A DNA stretch of 33,972 bases, taken from NCBI RefSeq assembly GCF_018449795.1, contig NZ_JAAVVE010000047.1, positions 1-33,972 of the forward strand. The letters run 5' to 3'. Origin of the DNA: Sphingomonas sp. dw_22 (GTDB lineage Bacteria; Pseudomonadota; Alphaproteobacteria; Sphingomonadales; Sphingomonadaceae). The notes beneath the pieces are model-generated. The model was not told the DNA's origin. It did no database searches and worked only from the letters and a program-made list of their open reading frames with translations. Below, one piece after another: positions 1 through 7,355 of the stretch. A program made the translations under genes and the position numbers. The stretch's first letter is position 1; every line of letters begins with the position of its first letter.

Positions 1-1
1 C

Positions 2-427
2 CGCCCCCCGGCCCCGGGCCCCGGGGCGGCGCCCGCCGCGCCGCCCGGGGCGGGGGGGGCCCGGCCAGGGCCCGGGGCCAAGGGGGGAGGGCGGGGGCGG
101 GGCCCGGCGGGCCCCGGCGGCTTCCTGCGCCAGAATCCCGGCGAGCAGGCCGCGCCGATCACGCCGGCCCCGCCGCGCCGCCTGGTCCCCGCCAAGCCGA
201 GCGAGGCGATCGCGGGCAAGACGACGCTGCTCGATCTCAACGACCGCATCTGCAAATGGCCGCTCGGCCATCCCGGCGAGCCCGATTTCCATTTCTGCGG
301 CGAGAAGGTGAACCCGGGCTTCCCATACTGCGTCGCGCATTGCGGCCATGCCTATCAGGCGCAGCTCCCGCGCCGTGATCGCCGCCCGCCGCCCCCGATG
401 CCCTTCGGCGGCCCGCGCGTCCGCTGA
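2..427 (+). CDS. gcrA: GcrA cell cycle regulator, C-terminal part (start outside window)
   Basis: This is the downstream part of an ORF open from the window edge to a TGA at 425-427. The last 65 or so residues carry the conserved GcrA C-terminal segment: a LNDRICKWPLGHPG stretch, then FHFCGEK and YCVAHCGHAYQ, with four cysteines/histidines spaced like a small metal-binding or structural knuckle. GcrA is an alphaproteobacterial sigma70-associated transcription factor that activates promoters carrying GANTC sites methylated by CcrM. The N-terminal helix-turn-helix part is missing because it lies before the window. The first 120 bases are almost purely G and C with no T. This may be the Ala/Pro-rich linker typical of the family, but a low-quality contig end is at least as likely, so residues encoded before about 121 should not be trusted. 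A hairpin follows the stop, and parE lies 116 bases downstream on the same strand. Confidence 0.85.
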   Translation, partial: RPPAPGPGAAPAAPPGAGGARPGPGAKGGGRGRGPAGPGGFLRQNPGEQAAPITPAPPRRLVPAKPSEAIAGKTTLLDLNDRICKWPLGHPGEPDFHFCGEKVNPGFPYCVAHCGHAYQAQLPRRDRRPPPPMPFGGPRVR

Positions 428-435
428 TCGCCGAT

Positions 436-470
436 GCTCCGTCGCCGCTGCATGCCCAGGGCGACGGAGC
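436..470 (+). terminator. Hairpin after gcrA, probable terminator
   Basis: An 11-base perfect inverted repeat (436-446 with 460-470, GCTCCGTCGCC paired to GGCGACGGAGC) with a 13-base loop begins 8 bases after the gcrA stop. It is very stable but is not followed by a T-run, so it is either an imperfect intrinsic terminator or an mRNA-end stabiliser. It separates gcrA from the parE promoter region. Confidence 0.5.
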
Positions 471-507
471 CGCGACCCGGCCCGTTCGGATAAACTGCGC
501 GTTCGCC

Positions 508-537
508 TTGCGCCGCTGACTCCGCACCTCCTATACC
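508..537 (+). promoter_or_regulatory. Candidate parE promoter containing a GANTC methylation site
   Basis: A TTGCGC hexamer (508-513) and a TATACC hexamer (532-537) are separated by 18 bases. The bases 530-537 (CCTATACC) fit the alphaproteobacterial -10 pattern GCTANAWC at most positions. A GACTC (GANTC, the CcrM methylation sequence) lies between the two hexamers at 518-522. This is the arrangement known for GcrA-activated promoters. Transcription would start at about 544, the A of the parE ATG. The call is from sequence pattern only. Confidence 0.4.
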
Positions 538-543
538 CGGTGC

Positions 544-2529
544 ATGTCCGACGAAGACCTGTTCGCTTCCCCCAATGCCGTTCCCGGCACCTATGACGCC
601 TCCTCGATCGAAGTGCTGGAAGGGCTGGAGCCCGTCCGGCGGCGCCCCGGCATGTATATCGGCGGCACCGACGAGCGCGCGCTGCATCACCTCGCCGCCG
701 AAGTGCTCGACAATGCGATGGACGAGGCGGTGGCAGGGCACGCCAACCGGATCGAAGTCACGCTGGAGCCGGGCAACCGACTGACGATCGTCGACAATGG
801 CCGCGGCATCCCGGTCGATCCGCATCCCAAATTCCCGGACAAGTCGGCGCTGGAGGTGATCCTCTCCACCCTCCATTCGGGCGGCAAGTTCGACGGCAAG
901 GCCTATGCGACCTCGGGCGGCCTGCACGGCGTCGGCGTGAGCGTGGTCAACGCGCTGTCGGTCGATACCGTCGTCGAGGTCGCGCGCAACAAGGAGCTGT
1001 ATCGCCAGCGCTTCAGCAAGGGGCTGACGCTCGGCCCGCTGGAGCATCTGGGCGGCACGCCGAACCGGCGCGGCACCTCGGTCGCCTTCACGCCGGATCC
1101 CGAGATCTTCGGGCCGGAAATGCTCTTCAAGCCGGCGCGGCTCTACAAGCTCGCCCGCTCCAAGGCCTATCTGTTCGCGGGCGTCGAGATCCGCTGGAAG
1201 TGCGATCCCTCGCTCCTCAGCGACGATACGCCCGCCGAGGCGGTGTTTCAGTTCCCCGGCGGCCTGGCCGATCACCTGAAGGAACAGATCGCCGGCCGCA
1301 ACTGCGCGACCGCCGATTTCTTCTTCGGCGCGCAGGATTTCCCGGGCGTGGCGCAGGGGCGGGTCGAATGGGCGGTGGCCTGGCCGCTGTGGAGCGACGG
1401 CAGCTACTCTTGGTACTGCAACACCATCCCGACTCCCGACGGCGGCACGCATGAGGCGGGGCTACGCGCCGCGCTGACCAAGGGCATCCGCGCGTTCGGG
1501 GAACTGGTCGGCCAGAAAAAGGCCAGGGACATCACCGCGGACGACCTGATGACGGGCAGCGAGCTGATGCTCTCGGTCTTCATCCGCGATCCCCAGTTCC
1601 AGAGCCAGACCAAGGACCGGCTGACCTCGCCCGAGGCGGCGGCGCTGGTCGAGCGGGCGGTGCGCGACCATTTCGATCATTTCCTCTCCGACCATATGGA
1701 CCGCGGCAAGGCGCTGCTCGCCTATGTGCTCGAGCGGATGGACGAGCGGCTGAAGCGCAAGGCCGAGCGCGAAGTGAAGCGCAAGACCGCGACTTCGGCC
1801 CGCAAGCTGCGCCTGCCCGGCAAGCTCACCGATTGCGCGTCGGACGATCCCAAGGGCACCGAGCTGTTCATCGTCGAGGGCGATTCGGCCGGCGGCTCCG
1901 CCAAGCAGGCGCGCGACCGCAAGACCCAGGCGATCCTGCCGATCCGCGGCAAGATTCTGAACGTCGCCAGCGCCACCAGCGCCAAGATCCTGGCCAACCA
2001 GGAGATCGCCGACCTGATCCAGGCGCTGGGCTGCGGCACGCGCAAGGATTGCGACGCGACCAACCTGCGCTACGAACGCATCATCATCATGACCGATGCG
2101 GACGTCGACGGCGCCCATATCGCGACGCTGCTGATGACCTTCTTCTTCCAGGAAATGCCCGATCTGGTGCGCCAGGGGCATCTCTATCTGGCGCAGCCGC
2201 CGCTCTATCGCCTGACGGTGGGCTCCAAGAGCCTCTATGCCCGCGACGACGCGCATCGGATCGAGATCGAGGCGAGCGACTTCAAGGGCAAGAAGGTCGA
2301 GGTCAGCCGCTTCAAGGGGCTGGGGGAGATGAACCCCAACCAGCTCAAGGAGACGACGATGGACCCCACGACGCGCGGCCTGCTGCGCGTTACGCTGCCC
2401 CAGGAATATGAGGAGCGCGCCGGGGTAAAGGATCTGGTCGACCGGCTGATGGGCAACAATCCCGCCCATCGCTTCGCCTTCATCCAGGAGAATGCGGCGC
2501 GGCTCGACGAGGAAGTGATCGACGCCTGA
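544..2529 (+). CDS. parE: DNA topoisomerase IV subunit B
   Basis: ParE is the ATPase subunit of topoisomerase IV, which decatenates daughter chromosomes together with ParC. The 661-residue protein has the full GyrB/ParE layout. A GHKL ATPase domain carries EVLDNAMDEA (Glu53, Asn57), DNGRGIP (84-90) and the GGLHGVGVS lid motif near 125-133. A transducer domain follows, then a TOPRIM domain with EGDSAGGSA (Glu445) and the Mg-binding TDADVDG triad (Asp518, Asp520, Asp522). The C-terminus is short, as in ParE, and lacks the long insertion of many proteobacterial GyrB proteins. I chose ParE over GyrB for its N-terminus and length near 660; GyrB is the main alternative. The ATG has no clear Shine-Dalgarno sequence and may lie at the transcription start. 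Confidence 0.93.
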   Translation: MSDEDLFASPNAVPGTYDASSIEVLEGLEPVRRRPGMYIGGTDERALHHLAAEVLDNAMDEAVAGHANRIEVTLEPGNRLTIVDNGRGIPVDPHPKFPDKSALEVILSTLHSGGKFDGKAYATSGGLHGVGVSVVNALSVDTVVEVARNKELYRQRFSKGLTLGPLEHLGGTPNRRGTSVAFTPDPEIFGPEMLFKPARLYKLARSKAYLFAGVEIRWKCDPSLLSDDTPAEAVFQFPGGLADHLKEQIAGRNCATADFFFGAQDFPGVAQGRVEWAVAWPLWSDGSYSWYCNTIPTPDGGTHEAGLRAALTKGIRAFGELVGQKKARDITADDLMTGSELMLSVFIRDPQFQSQTKDRLTSPEAAALVERAVRDHFDHFLSDHMDRGKALLAYVLERMDERLKRKAEREVKRKTATSARKLRLPGKLTDCASDDPKGTELFIVEGDSAGGSAKQARDRKTQAILPIRGKILNVASATSAKILANQEIADLIQALGCGTRKDCDATNLRYERIIIMTDADVDGAHIATLLMTFFFQEMPDLVRQGHLYLAQPPLYRLTVGSKSLYARDDAHRIEIEASDFKGKKVEVSRFKGLGEMNPNQLKETTMDPTTRGLLRVTLPQEYEERAGVKDLVDRLMGNNPAHRFAFIQENAARLDEEVIDA

Positions 2530-2570
2530 GGCACCCGTGTTGGGTAGGCATCCAGCCGATGTCCCCACCC

Positions 2571-2678
2571 GTCACCCCGGCCGCAGTGCCGGGGTCCACT
2601 CCTCCTCCAGAGAGCCCCTCACACCTCCAGCGGCTTTCCCAGCCTCCCGGTGGACCCCGGCACTGCGGCTGGGGTGAC
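2571..2678. repeat. 29-base inverted repeat with 50-base loop between parE and the serine hydrolase gene
   Basis: The arms 2571-2599 and 2650-2678 are reverse complements at 28 of 29 positions (single C/T difference). Each arm begins GTCACCCCGGC and contains a shorter internal palindrome around CCGG/CCGGGG. The same GTCACCCCGG core returns at 4145-4172, and a related GTCATCCCGG form at 11207-11234. This points to a dispersed REP-like or terminator-like intergenic element. It lies 41 bases after parE and could end parE transcription. The remaining intergenic bases, 2679-2789, are locally AT-rich and presumably hold the promoter of the next gene, but no convincing -35/-10 pair is seen. Confidence 0.75.
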
Positions 2679-2789
2679 GATGGGGGTTATTTGCACCGGT
2701 CAAGAATACCATTCTCCCCATATAAATGTTGATATCATAATTATTCGCGGCTAGCGTGCGGACATCGCCTGCATGGAGACAAGTCGCCG

Positions 2790-4118
2790 ATGCGCTACCT
2801 GCTGCTCTGCCTGCCCGCGTTCGCGCTGGCCGTTCCCGCTTCCGCCCAGACTCCGCCTACTCCCCAGGCTGCCGCACCCGCCCAGGCCGCGCCGGAATTC
2901 GAGGCGCGGGTGAAGGAGCTGGCCGGCATCCTCTCCGGCAAGGGCGACTATGACGCCTATTTCGCGCCCAGCTTCCGGGCACAGGTGCCCAAGGAGAAAT
3001 TCGACCAGATCAACGCGCAGTTGATCGCCACCAACGGCCCCTATTCGGATATCCAGAATGTGGAGGCGGCCTCGCCCTGGTCGGGCGCCGTCACGGTGGC
3101 GTACCGCGATGCGCTCGCCACGATCCGGATCGCGGTCGATCCCGCAGCACCGCATCAGGTGACCGGCCTGCTCATCAGCGGCCTCACCGCGCGCGAGAAG
3201 ACGCTCGACCAAGTCTCCACGGCGATCCAGGGCCTGCGCGGCGGCGCCGGTTTCGTGCTCGCCAGGCTCGGCAACGGCGCGCCGCAGGCGCTGAAGCAGC
3301 ATGATGCCGACCGGCCGTTCGCGATCGGATCGGAATTCAAGCTGGTGATCCTCGCCGAACTGGTCCGCGCCACCAACGCCGGCGAGCGGAAGTGGGACGA
3401 CACCGTCACGCTGGACGGTACGCCGCTGCCCGGCGGCGGCTACACCTTCAAGCCCGTCGGCACCAAGGTCAGCCTGCGCGAGCTCGCGACGCAGATGATC
3501 TCGATCAGCGACAACAGCGCCACCGACATATTGCTGCGAACGCTGGGCCGGGAGAAGGTGGAGGCGATGATGCCGGTGATCGGCATCGCCGATCCGGCGC
3601 GCAACCGGCCGTTCCTGGGCACGCTCGAGCTGTTCAAGCTCAAGGGCGTCGGCCAGGGCGCGCTGGCGAAGCGCTATCTGGCGCTCGACGAGGCCGGCAG
3701 GCGCAAACTGCTGGCCGGCGAGATCGCCGCCACCCCGATCGGCGCGATCGATCCGATGCTGTTCAGGGACGGCAAGCCGGTGATGATCGACCAGCTCGAA
3801 TGGTTCGAGTCGCCGAACGACCTGGTCCGGGTGATGGACTGGCTGCGGCGCAACACCGAAGGCCCCAAGGGGACGGATGCGCGCGCGATCCTGTCGAAGA
3901 ACACGAGCATTTCGCCTGCGGTCGCGGCCAAATGGCAATATGTCGGCTACAAGGGCGGCTCCGAGCCCGGCGTGATAGCGATGACGCTGCTGCTCCAGGC
4001 GAAGAACGGCGACTGGTATGTCCTCTCGGGAAGCTGGAACGATCCGGCGGCGGAAGTCGAGCAGGGGCGATTCGCCGGGCTGATCGGCAAGGCGGCGGAG
4101 CTGGCGGTGCCCGAATAG
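2790..4118 (+). CDS. Secreted beta-lactamase-fold serine hydrolase
   Basis: The 442-residue protein starts with a classic signal peptide (residues 1-20, cleavage after ASA-Q), followed by a Pro/Ala-rich linker. Residues 35-130 form a small DUF3887/NTF2-like domain. The C-terminal domain has all three motifs of the penicillin-recognising serine hydrolase fold: SEFK (Ser181, Lys184; SxxK), SDN (240-242) and KGGS (388-391, in place of KTG). It should therefore act in the periplasm on a beta-lactam or another amide/ester substrate. The domain order resembles the LpqF-like serine hydrolases rather than ordinary class A beta-lactamases, and there is no clear ExxLN motif after SDN; TLELFKLK (278-285) sits about where one would be. 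Resistance activity is therefore not established. The ATG is preceded by GGAG at a proper distance. Confidence 0.82.
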   Translation: MRYLLLCLPAFALAVPASAQTPPTPQAAAPAQAAPEFEARVKELAGILSGKGDYDAYFAPSFRAQVPKEKFDQINAQLIATNGPYSDIQNVEAASPWSGAVTVAYRDALATIRIAVDPAAPHQVTGLLISGLTAREKTLDQVSTAIQGLRGGAGFVLARLGNGAPQALKQHDADRPFAIGSEFKLVILAELVRATNAGERKWDDTVTLDGTPLPGGGYTFKPVGTKVSLRELATQMISISDNSATDILLRTLGREKVEAMMPVIGIADPARNRPFLGTLELFKLKGVGQGALAKRYLALDEAGRRKLLAGEIAATPIGAIDPMLFRDGKPVMIDQLEWFESPNDLVRVMDWLRRNTEGPKGTDARAILSKNTSISPAVAAKWQYVGYKGGSEPGVIAMTLLLQAKNGDWYVLSGSWNDPAAEVEQGRFAGLIGKAAELAVPE

Positions 4119-4144
4119 CGCTCCGCCTTTTTGCCCATCTTTCC

Positions 4145-4172
4145 GTCACCCCGGCCGAAGTGCCGGGGTGAC
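4145..4172. repeat. Palindrome of the GTCACCCCGG family
   Basis: An 11-base perfect stem (GTCACCCCGGC with GCCGGGGTGAC) closes a 6-base CGAAGT loop, 26 bases after the serine hydrolase stop. It matches the arms of the larger inverted repeat at 2571-2678. It may serve as a terminator between this gene and the oppositely oriented gene that ends at 4334. The rest of 4119-4333 shows no gene. Confidence 0.7.
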
Positions 4173-4333
4173 CGAGTGAAAGGAACCACTGCCCCGCCTT
4201 CAGCGGTAGCCGATTACCCTAAAGTCACAAAAGTCGCAGGTCATCGCACGCGTCTGGACGTGGGAGACGGCATTTTATTCGCGATGAGAAAGAGCCCGCA
4301 CAGGATCGCAGGCCAAATCCTACATTGCCAGCC

Positions 4334-4591
4334 CTAACCCCCACGCATCCTCAGCGCGTGATAGCGGGTGCGCGCGGCGATGCCGGTAATCATCAGCATC
4401 AGCCCCATGCCGAGCACGGCGAACGCCAGCCAGGGCGGCATGGCGAGCTGACTGCGGCGCCAGAGCAGCACCAGCACCGCGCCGAGCGCCGCGAGGATGA
4501 TGCCCGACAGCCGGACGCCCCGCGCCACCCCCGCCAGCTCGCGGCGATAGGCGGCGCGCTCGGCGGGATCTTTCAGGTTCGGCGGGGCCAT
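4334..4591 (-). CDS. Small two-helix membrane protein
   Basis: This is an 85-residue protein of unknown function. A charged N-terminus (about residues 1-28, with DPAERAAYRREL) is followed by two hydrophobic segments, about 29-46 and 53-70, joined by a short WRRSQLAMPP turn, and a basic C-terminal tail. It is probably an inner-membrane protein. The start at 4591 is preferred over an ATG at 4597 because GAGGA lies at the correct distance in front of it. Its first codons overlap the last 19 bases of the acetyltransferase gene in another frame, so the two are probably translationally coupled. No domain is recognised. Confidence 0.7.
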   Translation of the reverse strand: MAPPNLKDPAERAAYRRELAGVARGVRLSGIILAALGAVLVLLWRRSQLAMPPWLAFAVLGMGLMLMITGIAARTRYHALRMRGG

Positions 4592-5094
4592 TGCCATTCC
4601 TCGCGCAGCAATCCGTAGAGCGCGGTGTCGCGCACGCCAATATGCGTCTCCCATTCGGCGCGGAGCACGCCCTCCAGCTTGAAGCCCAGCCGTTCGAGCA
4701 GGCCGCGCGAATGGGCATTCTCCGGATCGGTATCGGCGAAGACGCGGCGCTGACCTTCGACGAAGAGCTGGTCGATCACCCGCGCCACCGCCTCCGCGGC
4801 GATGCCCGCTCCCCAATGTTCGCGGGCGAGGAGATAGCCGATCTCGGTCACTTCACCCTGCCGCTTCTCCCCCGCTCCGACGAAGCCGATCGCCGTATCG
4901 TCTCCCTTTCGGGTGATGGCCCAGCAGCGCCAATCGGGCGAGCGCTGCGCGAACTGCGCACGGGTCTGGGCGATGTCGACATGGGCCGCGTGGGTCCACC
5001 AGGTCATCAGCTCGGCATCGGCATAGGCGGGGAACAGCGCCTCGGCATCGGCCTCGGTGCGCGGACGCAGGCGCAGCCGCCCGGTTTCCAGCAC
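4573..5094 (-). CDS. GNAT-family N-acetyltransferase (RimJ/RimL type)
   Basis: The protein has 173 residues if it starts at the GTG at 5094. The N-terminal LETGRLRLRPRTEADAEALF pattern (2-21) is the hallmark of the RimJ/RimL group (Acetyltransf_3). The acetyl-CoA-binding loop is REHWGAGIA near 91-99, followed by the FADTDPENAHSRGLLERLGF motif at 119-138 that closes the fold. Members acetylate ribosomal protein N-termini or small amines; the substrate cannot be told from sequence. The frame is open far upstream, but those codons overlap the AIM24-like gene and give no family match, so the GTG just before the conserved motif is chosen even though its Shine-Dalgarno sequence is weak. It lies 31 bases after the preceding gene and overlaps the next by 19 bases. 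Confidence 0.85.
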   Translation of the reverse strand: MLETGRLRLRPRTEADAEALFPAYADAELMTWWTHAAHVDIAQTRAQFAQRSPDWRCWAITRKGDDTAIGFVGAGEKRQGEVTEIGYLLAREHWGAGIAAEAVARVIDQLFVEGQRRVFADTDPENAHSRGLLERLGFKLEGVLRAEWETHIGVRDTALYGLLREEWQWPRRT

Positions 5095-5125
5095 CGGCGT
5101 CCCGCGGGCTGCGCCTCGCGCCGGT

Positions 5126-5962
5126 TCAGCGGTTGCCGCCGATGAAATCGCCCAGTCCTCCCAGCACGCTGCCCTCGCCGCGATTCTGCCCGCCATAGCC
5201 GCCCGCCGCCGCGAGCATCCGCCCGGCCAGCCGCGAGAAAGGCAGCGACTGGATCCACACCTTGCCTGGCCCGGTGAGCCGCGCGAAGAACAGCCCCTCG
5301 CCGCCGAAGAGCACGCTGCGCACCCCGCCCGCCGCGACCAGATCGAACTCGACGCCGGGAGTGTAGGCGGCCAGGCAGCCGGTATCGACATGCAGTTCCT
5401 GGCCCGGCTCCAGCTCGCGCTCGACCACGGTGCCGCCCATCTGGACGAACACCCAGCCATCGCCCTGGAGCTTCTGCATGATGAAGCCCTCGCCGCCGAA
5501 CAGGCCGGTCATCATGCGGCGCTGGAACTGGACACCGATCGACACGCCCTTGGCCGCGGCCAGGAACGAATCCTTCTGGCAGATCAGCGTGCCGCCGTAA
5601 TCGGCGAGGCGCAGCGGCAGGATCGATCCCGGCGTGGGTGAGGCGAAGGCGACGCGTGCCTTGCCCGAGCCTTCATGCGTGAAGACGGTGGTGAACAGGC
5701 TCTCGCCGGTCACCAGCCTTTTGCCGGCGCCGAGAAGCTTGCCCATGAAGCCGTCGCCCTGCCCGCCGCTGCCGTCACCGAACACGGTGGTCATGCCGAT
5801 GCTGGCATCCTTCCACACCAAAGCGCCAGCCTCGGCCACGGCGCTCTCGCCCGGATCGAGCTCGATCTCGACGAACTGGAGCTCCTGCCCTTTGATCTCG
5901 AAATCGATATCGTCGGCGACGCCGGACTGGCGATGATGCGACCAAGGGCTGGACGGCGGCAT
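5126..5962 (-). CDS. AIM24 / TIGR00266 family protein
   Basis: This 278-residue soluble protein is rich in glycine and beta-strand. It shows the AIM24 pattern: an N-terminal strand pair around the motif MTTVFGDG, a middle GESLFTTVFTHEG segment, GGEGFIMQKLQGDG and near the end LFGGEGLFFARLTGPG. The family is widespread in bacteria and related to a yeast mitochondrial inner-membrane organising protein; its biochemical role is unknown. The start at 5962 is chosen because GGGAG stands at the right distance and the family begins here; an in-frame ATG at 6055 would add 31 unrelated residues. It is probably the first gene of a three-gene minus-strand unit with the acetyltransferase and the small membrane protein. 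Confidence 0.82.
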   Translation of the reverse strand: MPPSSPWSHHRQSGVADDIDFEIKGQELQFVEIELDPGESAVAEAGALVWKDASIGMTTVFGDGSGGQGDGFMGKLLGAGKRLVTGESLFTTVFTHEGSGKARVAFASPTPGSILPLRLADYGGTLICQKDSFLAAAKGVSIGVQFQRRMMTGLFGGEGFIMQKLQGDGWVFVQMGGTVVERELEPGQELHVDTGCLAAYTPGVEFDLVAAGGVRSVLFGGEGLFFARLTGPGKVWIQSLPFSRLAGRMLAAAGGYGGQNRGEGSVLGGLGDFIGGNR

Positions 5963-6350
5963 TAGTGTGAGCTCCCGAAGTTGTGGCTGCCTGATAGCCG
6001 AGCGCGCGGGGTCGTTGGAAGGCGGAAAGGCGCCGGCAAAATTGACCGATTCCACGACAACGCGCCCAATCTCGTAATTTTATTTCGTAAATTCGGTAGT
6101 AATTGCCATTACCCGGTGCATCCGGCGACGCACCGACCAAGCAGGCGCAATCCTACATCGCAATTTGAAAGAGCCGCCTTCACTCTGACGTAGTGACAAG
6201 AGCGACTCTGCACGGCAGCGGCTTGTGGCCGATGGCCAACCGTCTGCCGTCAAGACGGAGATGCGCCATGGCTGAAGCCGGGAACGGACGATTTTGGGTT
6301 GACCGCTTCGAGGGCATGAATGACGCTCAGATGAAAATCGAAGGTTCGCT
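5963..6350. other. Intergenic region between the AIM24-like and PIN genes
   Basis: These 388 bases hold no confident gene. Bases 6078-6115 are strikingly AT-rich for this genome (stretches such as TAATTTTATTTCGTAAATTC) and may contain the divergent promoters. From about 6060 onward composition looks unlike the flanking housekeeping DNA. A possible short ORF begins at 6268 and is listed separately. No tRNA, direct repeat or integrase remnant was seen. Confidence 0.5.
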
Positions 6351-6450
6351 ATGGCTTCGCTGCATCTGTTCGTCGATACAAATGTCCTCCTTTCCTTTTA
6401 TGCCTATGCGACCGATGACATTGAGCAACTCCAAAAGCTCTCCGGCCTGA
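6268..6450 (+). CDS. Possible 60-residue ORF overlapping the PIN gene start
   Basis: An ATG at 6268 is preceded by GGAG (6257-6260) at good spacing and opens a 60-codon frame ending at 6450. It overlaps the PIN gene by 100 bases in a different frame. The first 27 residues (beginning MAEAGNGRFWVDRF) look protein-like. The part overlapping the PIN gene is Met/Ser-rich and is probably only a shadow of it. It may be a leader peptide coupling translation to the PIN gene, a small antitoxin-like partner, or chance. Confidence 0.2.
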   Translation: MAEAGNGRFWVDRFEGMNDAQMKIEGSLWLRCICSSIQMSSFPFMPMRPMTLSNSKSSPA

Positions 6451-7355
6451 TCGGCACCGGGCAACTAAAGCTTTACGTTCCCTCGCAGGTTAACGATGAG
6501 TTTGCGCGCAACCGCGAAGTGAAGTTAGCTGCCTCAATCAACGAGTTCGCTGAAGTCGGGAACAAGGCCCTGCCTCGATTCCTTGCGGATTATGAGGAGG
6601 CGGAAGCCTATAAGAAGGCGATCAGCGATCTCGGCAAGGTTCGGAACGATCTTGTGCAGAAAGCGCGGCAGGACGCAGCCAGCAAATCTTTCGCCGTCGA
6701 CAAGCTGGTTACGGATCTCTTCGAAAAGGCCGGCGTCGGGCCGGTGTCAAACGAGATGATCGAGAAAGCGCGGCTACGCAAGGAAGTCGGAAACCCACCC
6801 GGCAAGGGAAGTTCGCTCGGAGATCAGATCAATTGGGAATATCTACTCGAGACCGTTCCCGCCGAGGTCACCCTGCATATAGTCTCCAAGGACGGCGACT
6901 ATCAATCGGCATTCAAGAACGGTAAGCCGCACCAATATCTAGTGGACGAATGGAAGACCAAAAAGAAGGGCGACCTTTGTTTGCACAAGGAGCTGAAGCC
7001 CTTCCTCAATGCCCAATTCGAGAACATCAAGCTGGAGGTGGATCGAGAGAAGGCAACGGCTATCGCACACCTAGTCCATAGCGGCAGCTTCTCGGTGACC
7101 CATTGGGCTATCACGCAAATCGATCCATTCTTCGATGCGCTGACGCTCGACGACGCCAATGAACTGATCGAGGCGGGGCTCACCAACAGCCAGATCCGGT
7201 GGATAGCCTCCGACGAAGACGTAAGCAATTTCTACGCCCGATTGATCGACGCATTCTCCGGTCAAATCAAGGATGGGCTCGAAGAACAGGCGAAGGCTGC
7301 TTTTCAGCCTGGGATTCTCGTGGAAGTAGAGCAAGGCGACCACAGTTCATTCTGA
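6351..7355 (+). CDS. PIN-domain (DUF4935-like) putative ribonuclease
   Basis: The 334-residue protein has an N-terminal PIN domain of about 190 residues. Acidic residues fit the Mg-binding nuclease site: Asp9 in LFVDTNVLL, Glu50 in VPSQVNDEFARN, Asp158 in GDQINWEYLLE, and Asp181/Asp183 in VSKDGDY. Residues 55-145 are a charged, helical insertion, as in DUF4935 proteins. The C-terminal 130 residues (about 205-334) are a helical domain that I do not recognise. PIN proteins cleave RNA, as toxins or in defence and RNA processing. No convincing antitoxin of VapB type is adjacent. The gene is visibly less GC-rich than its neighbours and stands alone between core genes, which suggests horizontal acquisition. 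GAAGG precedes the ATG at correct spacing. Confidence 0.8.
   Translation: MASLHLFVDTNVLLSFYAYATDDIEQLQKLSGLIGTGQLKLYVPSQVNDEFARNREVKLAASINEFAEVGNKALPRFLADYEEAEAYKKAISDLGKVRNDLVQKARQDAASKSFAVDKLVTDLFEKAGVGPVSNEMIEKARLRKEVGNPPGKGSSLGDQINWEYLLETVPAEVTLHIVSKDGDYQSAFKNGKPHQYLVDEWKTKKKGDLCLHKELKPFLNAQFENIKLEVDREKATAIAHLVHSGSFSVTHWAITQIDPFFDALTLDDANELIEAGLTNSQIRWIASDEDVSNFYARLIDAFSGQIKDGLEEQAKAAFQPGILVEVEQGDHSSF

Noticed and set aside
355..1452. A 365-codon minus-strand frame opposite the start of parE
   Set aside because: Antisense to the parE ATPase domain, Arg/Ala/Gly-rich, no domain.
6193..7355. VapBC-type toxin-antitoxin pair
   Set aside because: The PIN protein is much longer than VapC (about 130 residues) and no AbrB/RHH-type antitoxin is encoded next to it.
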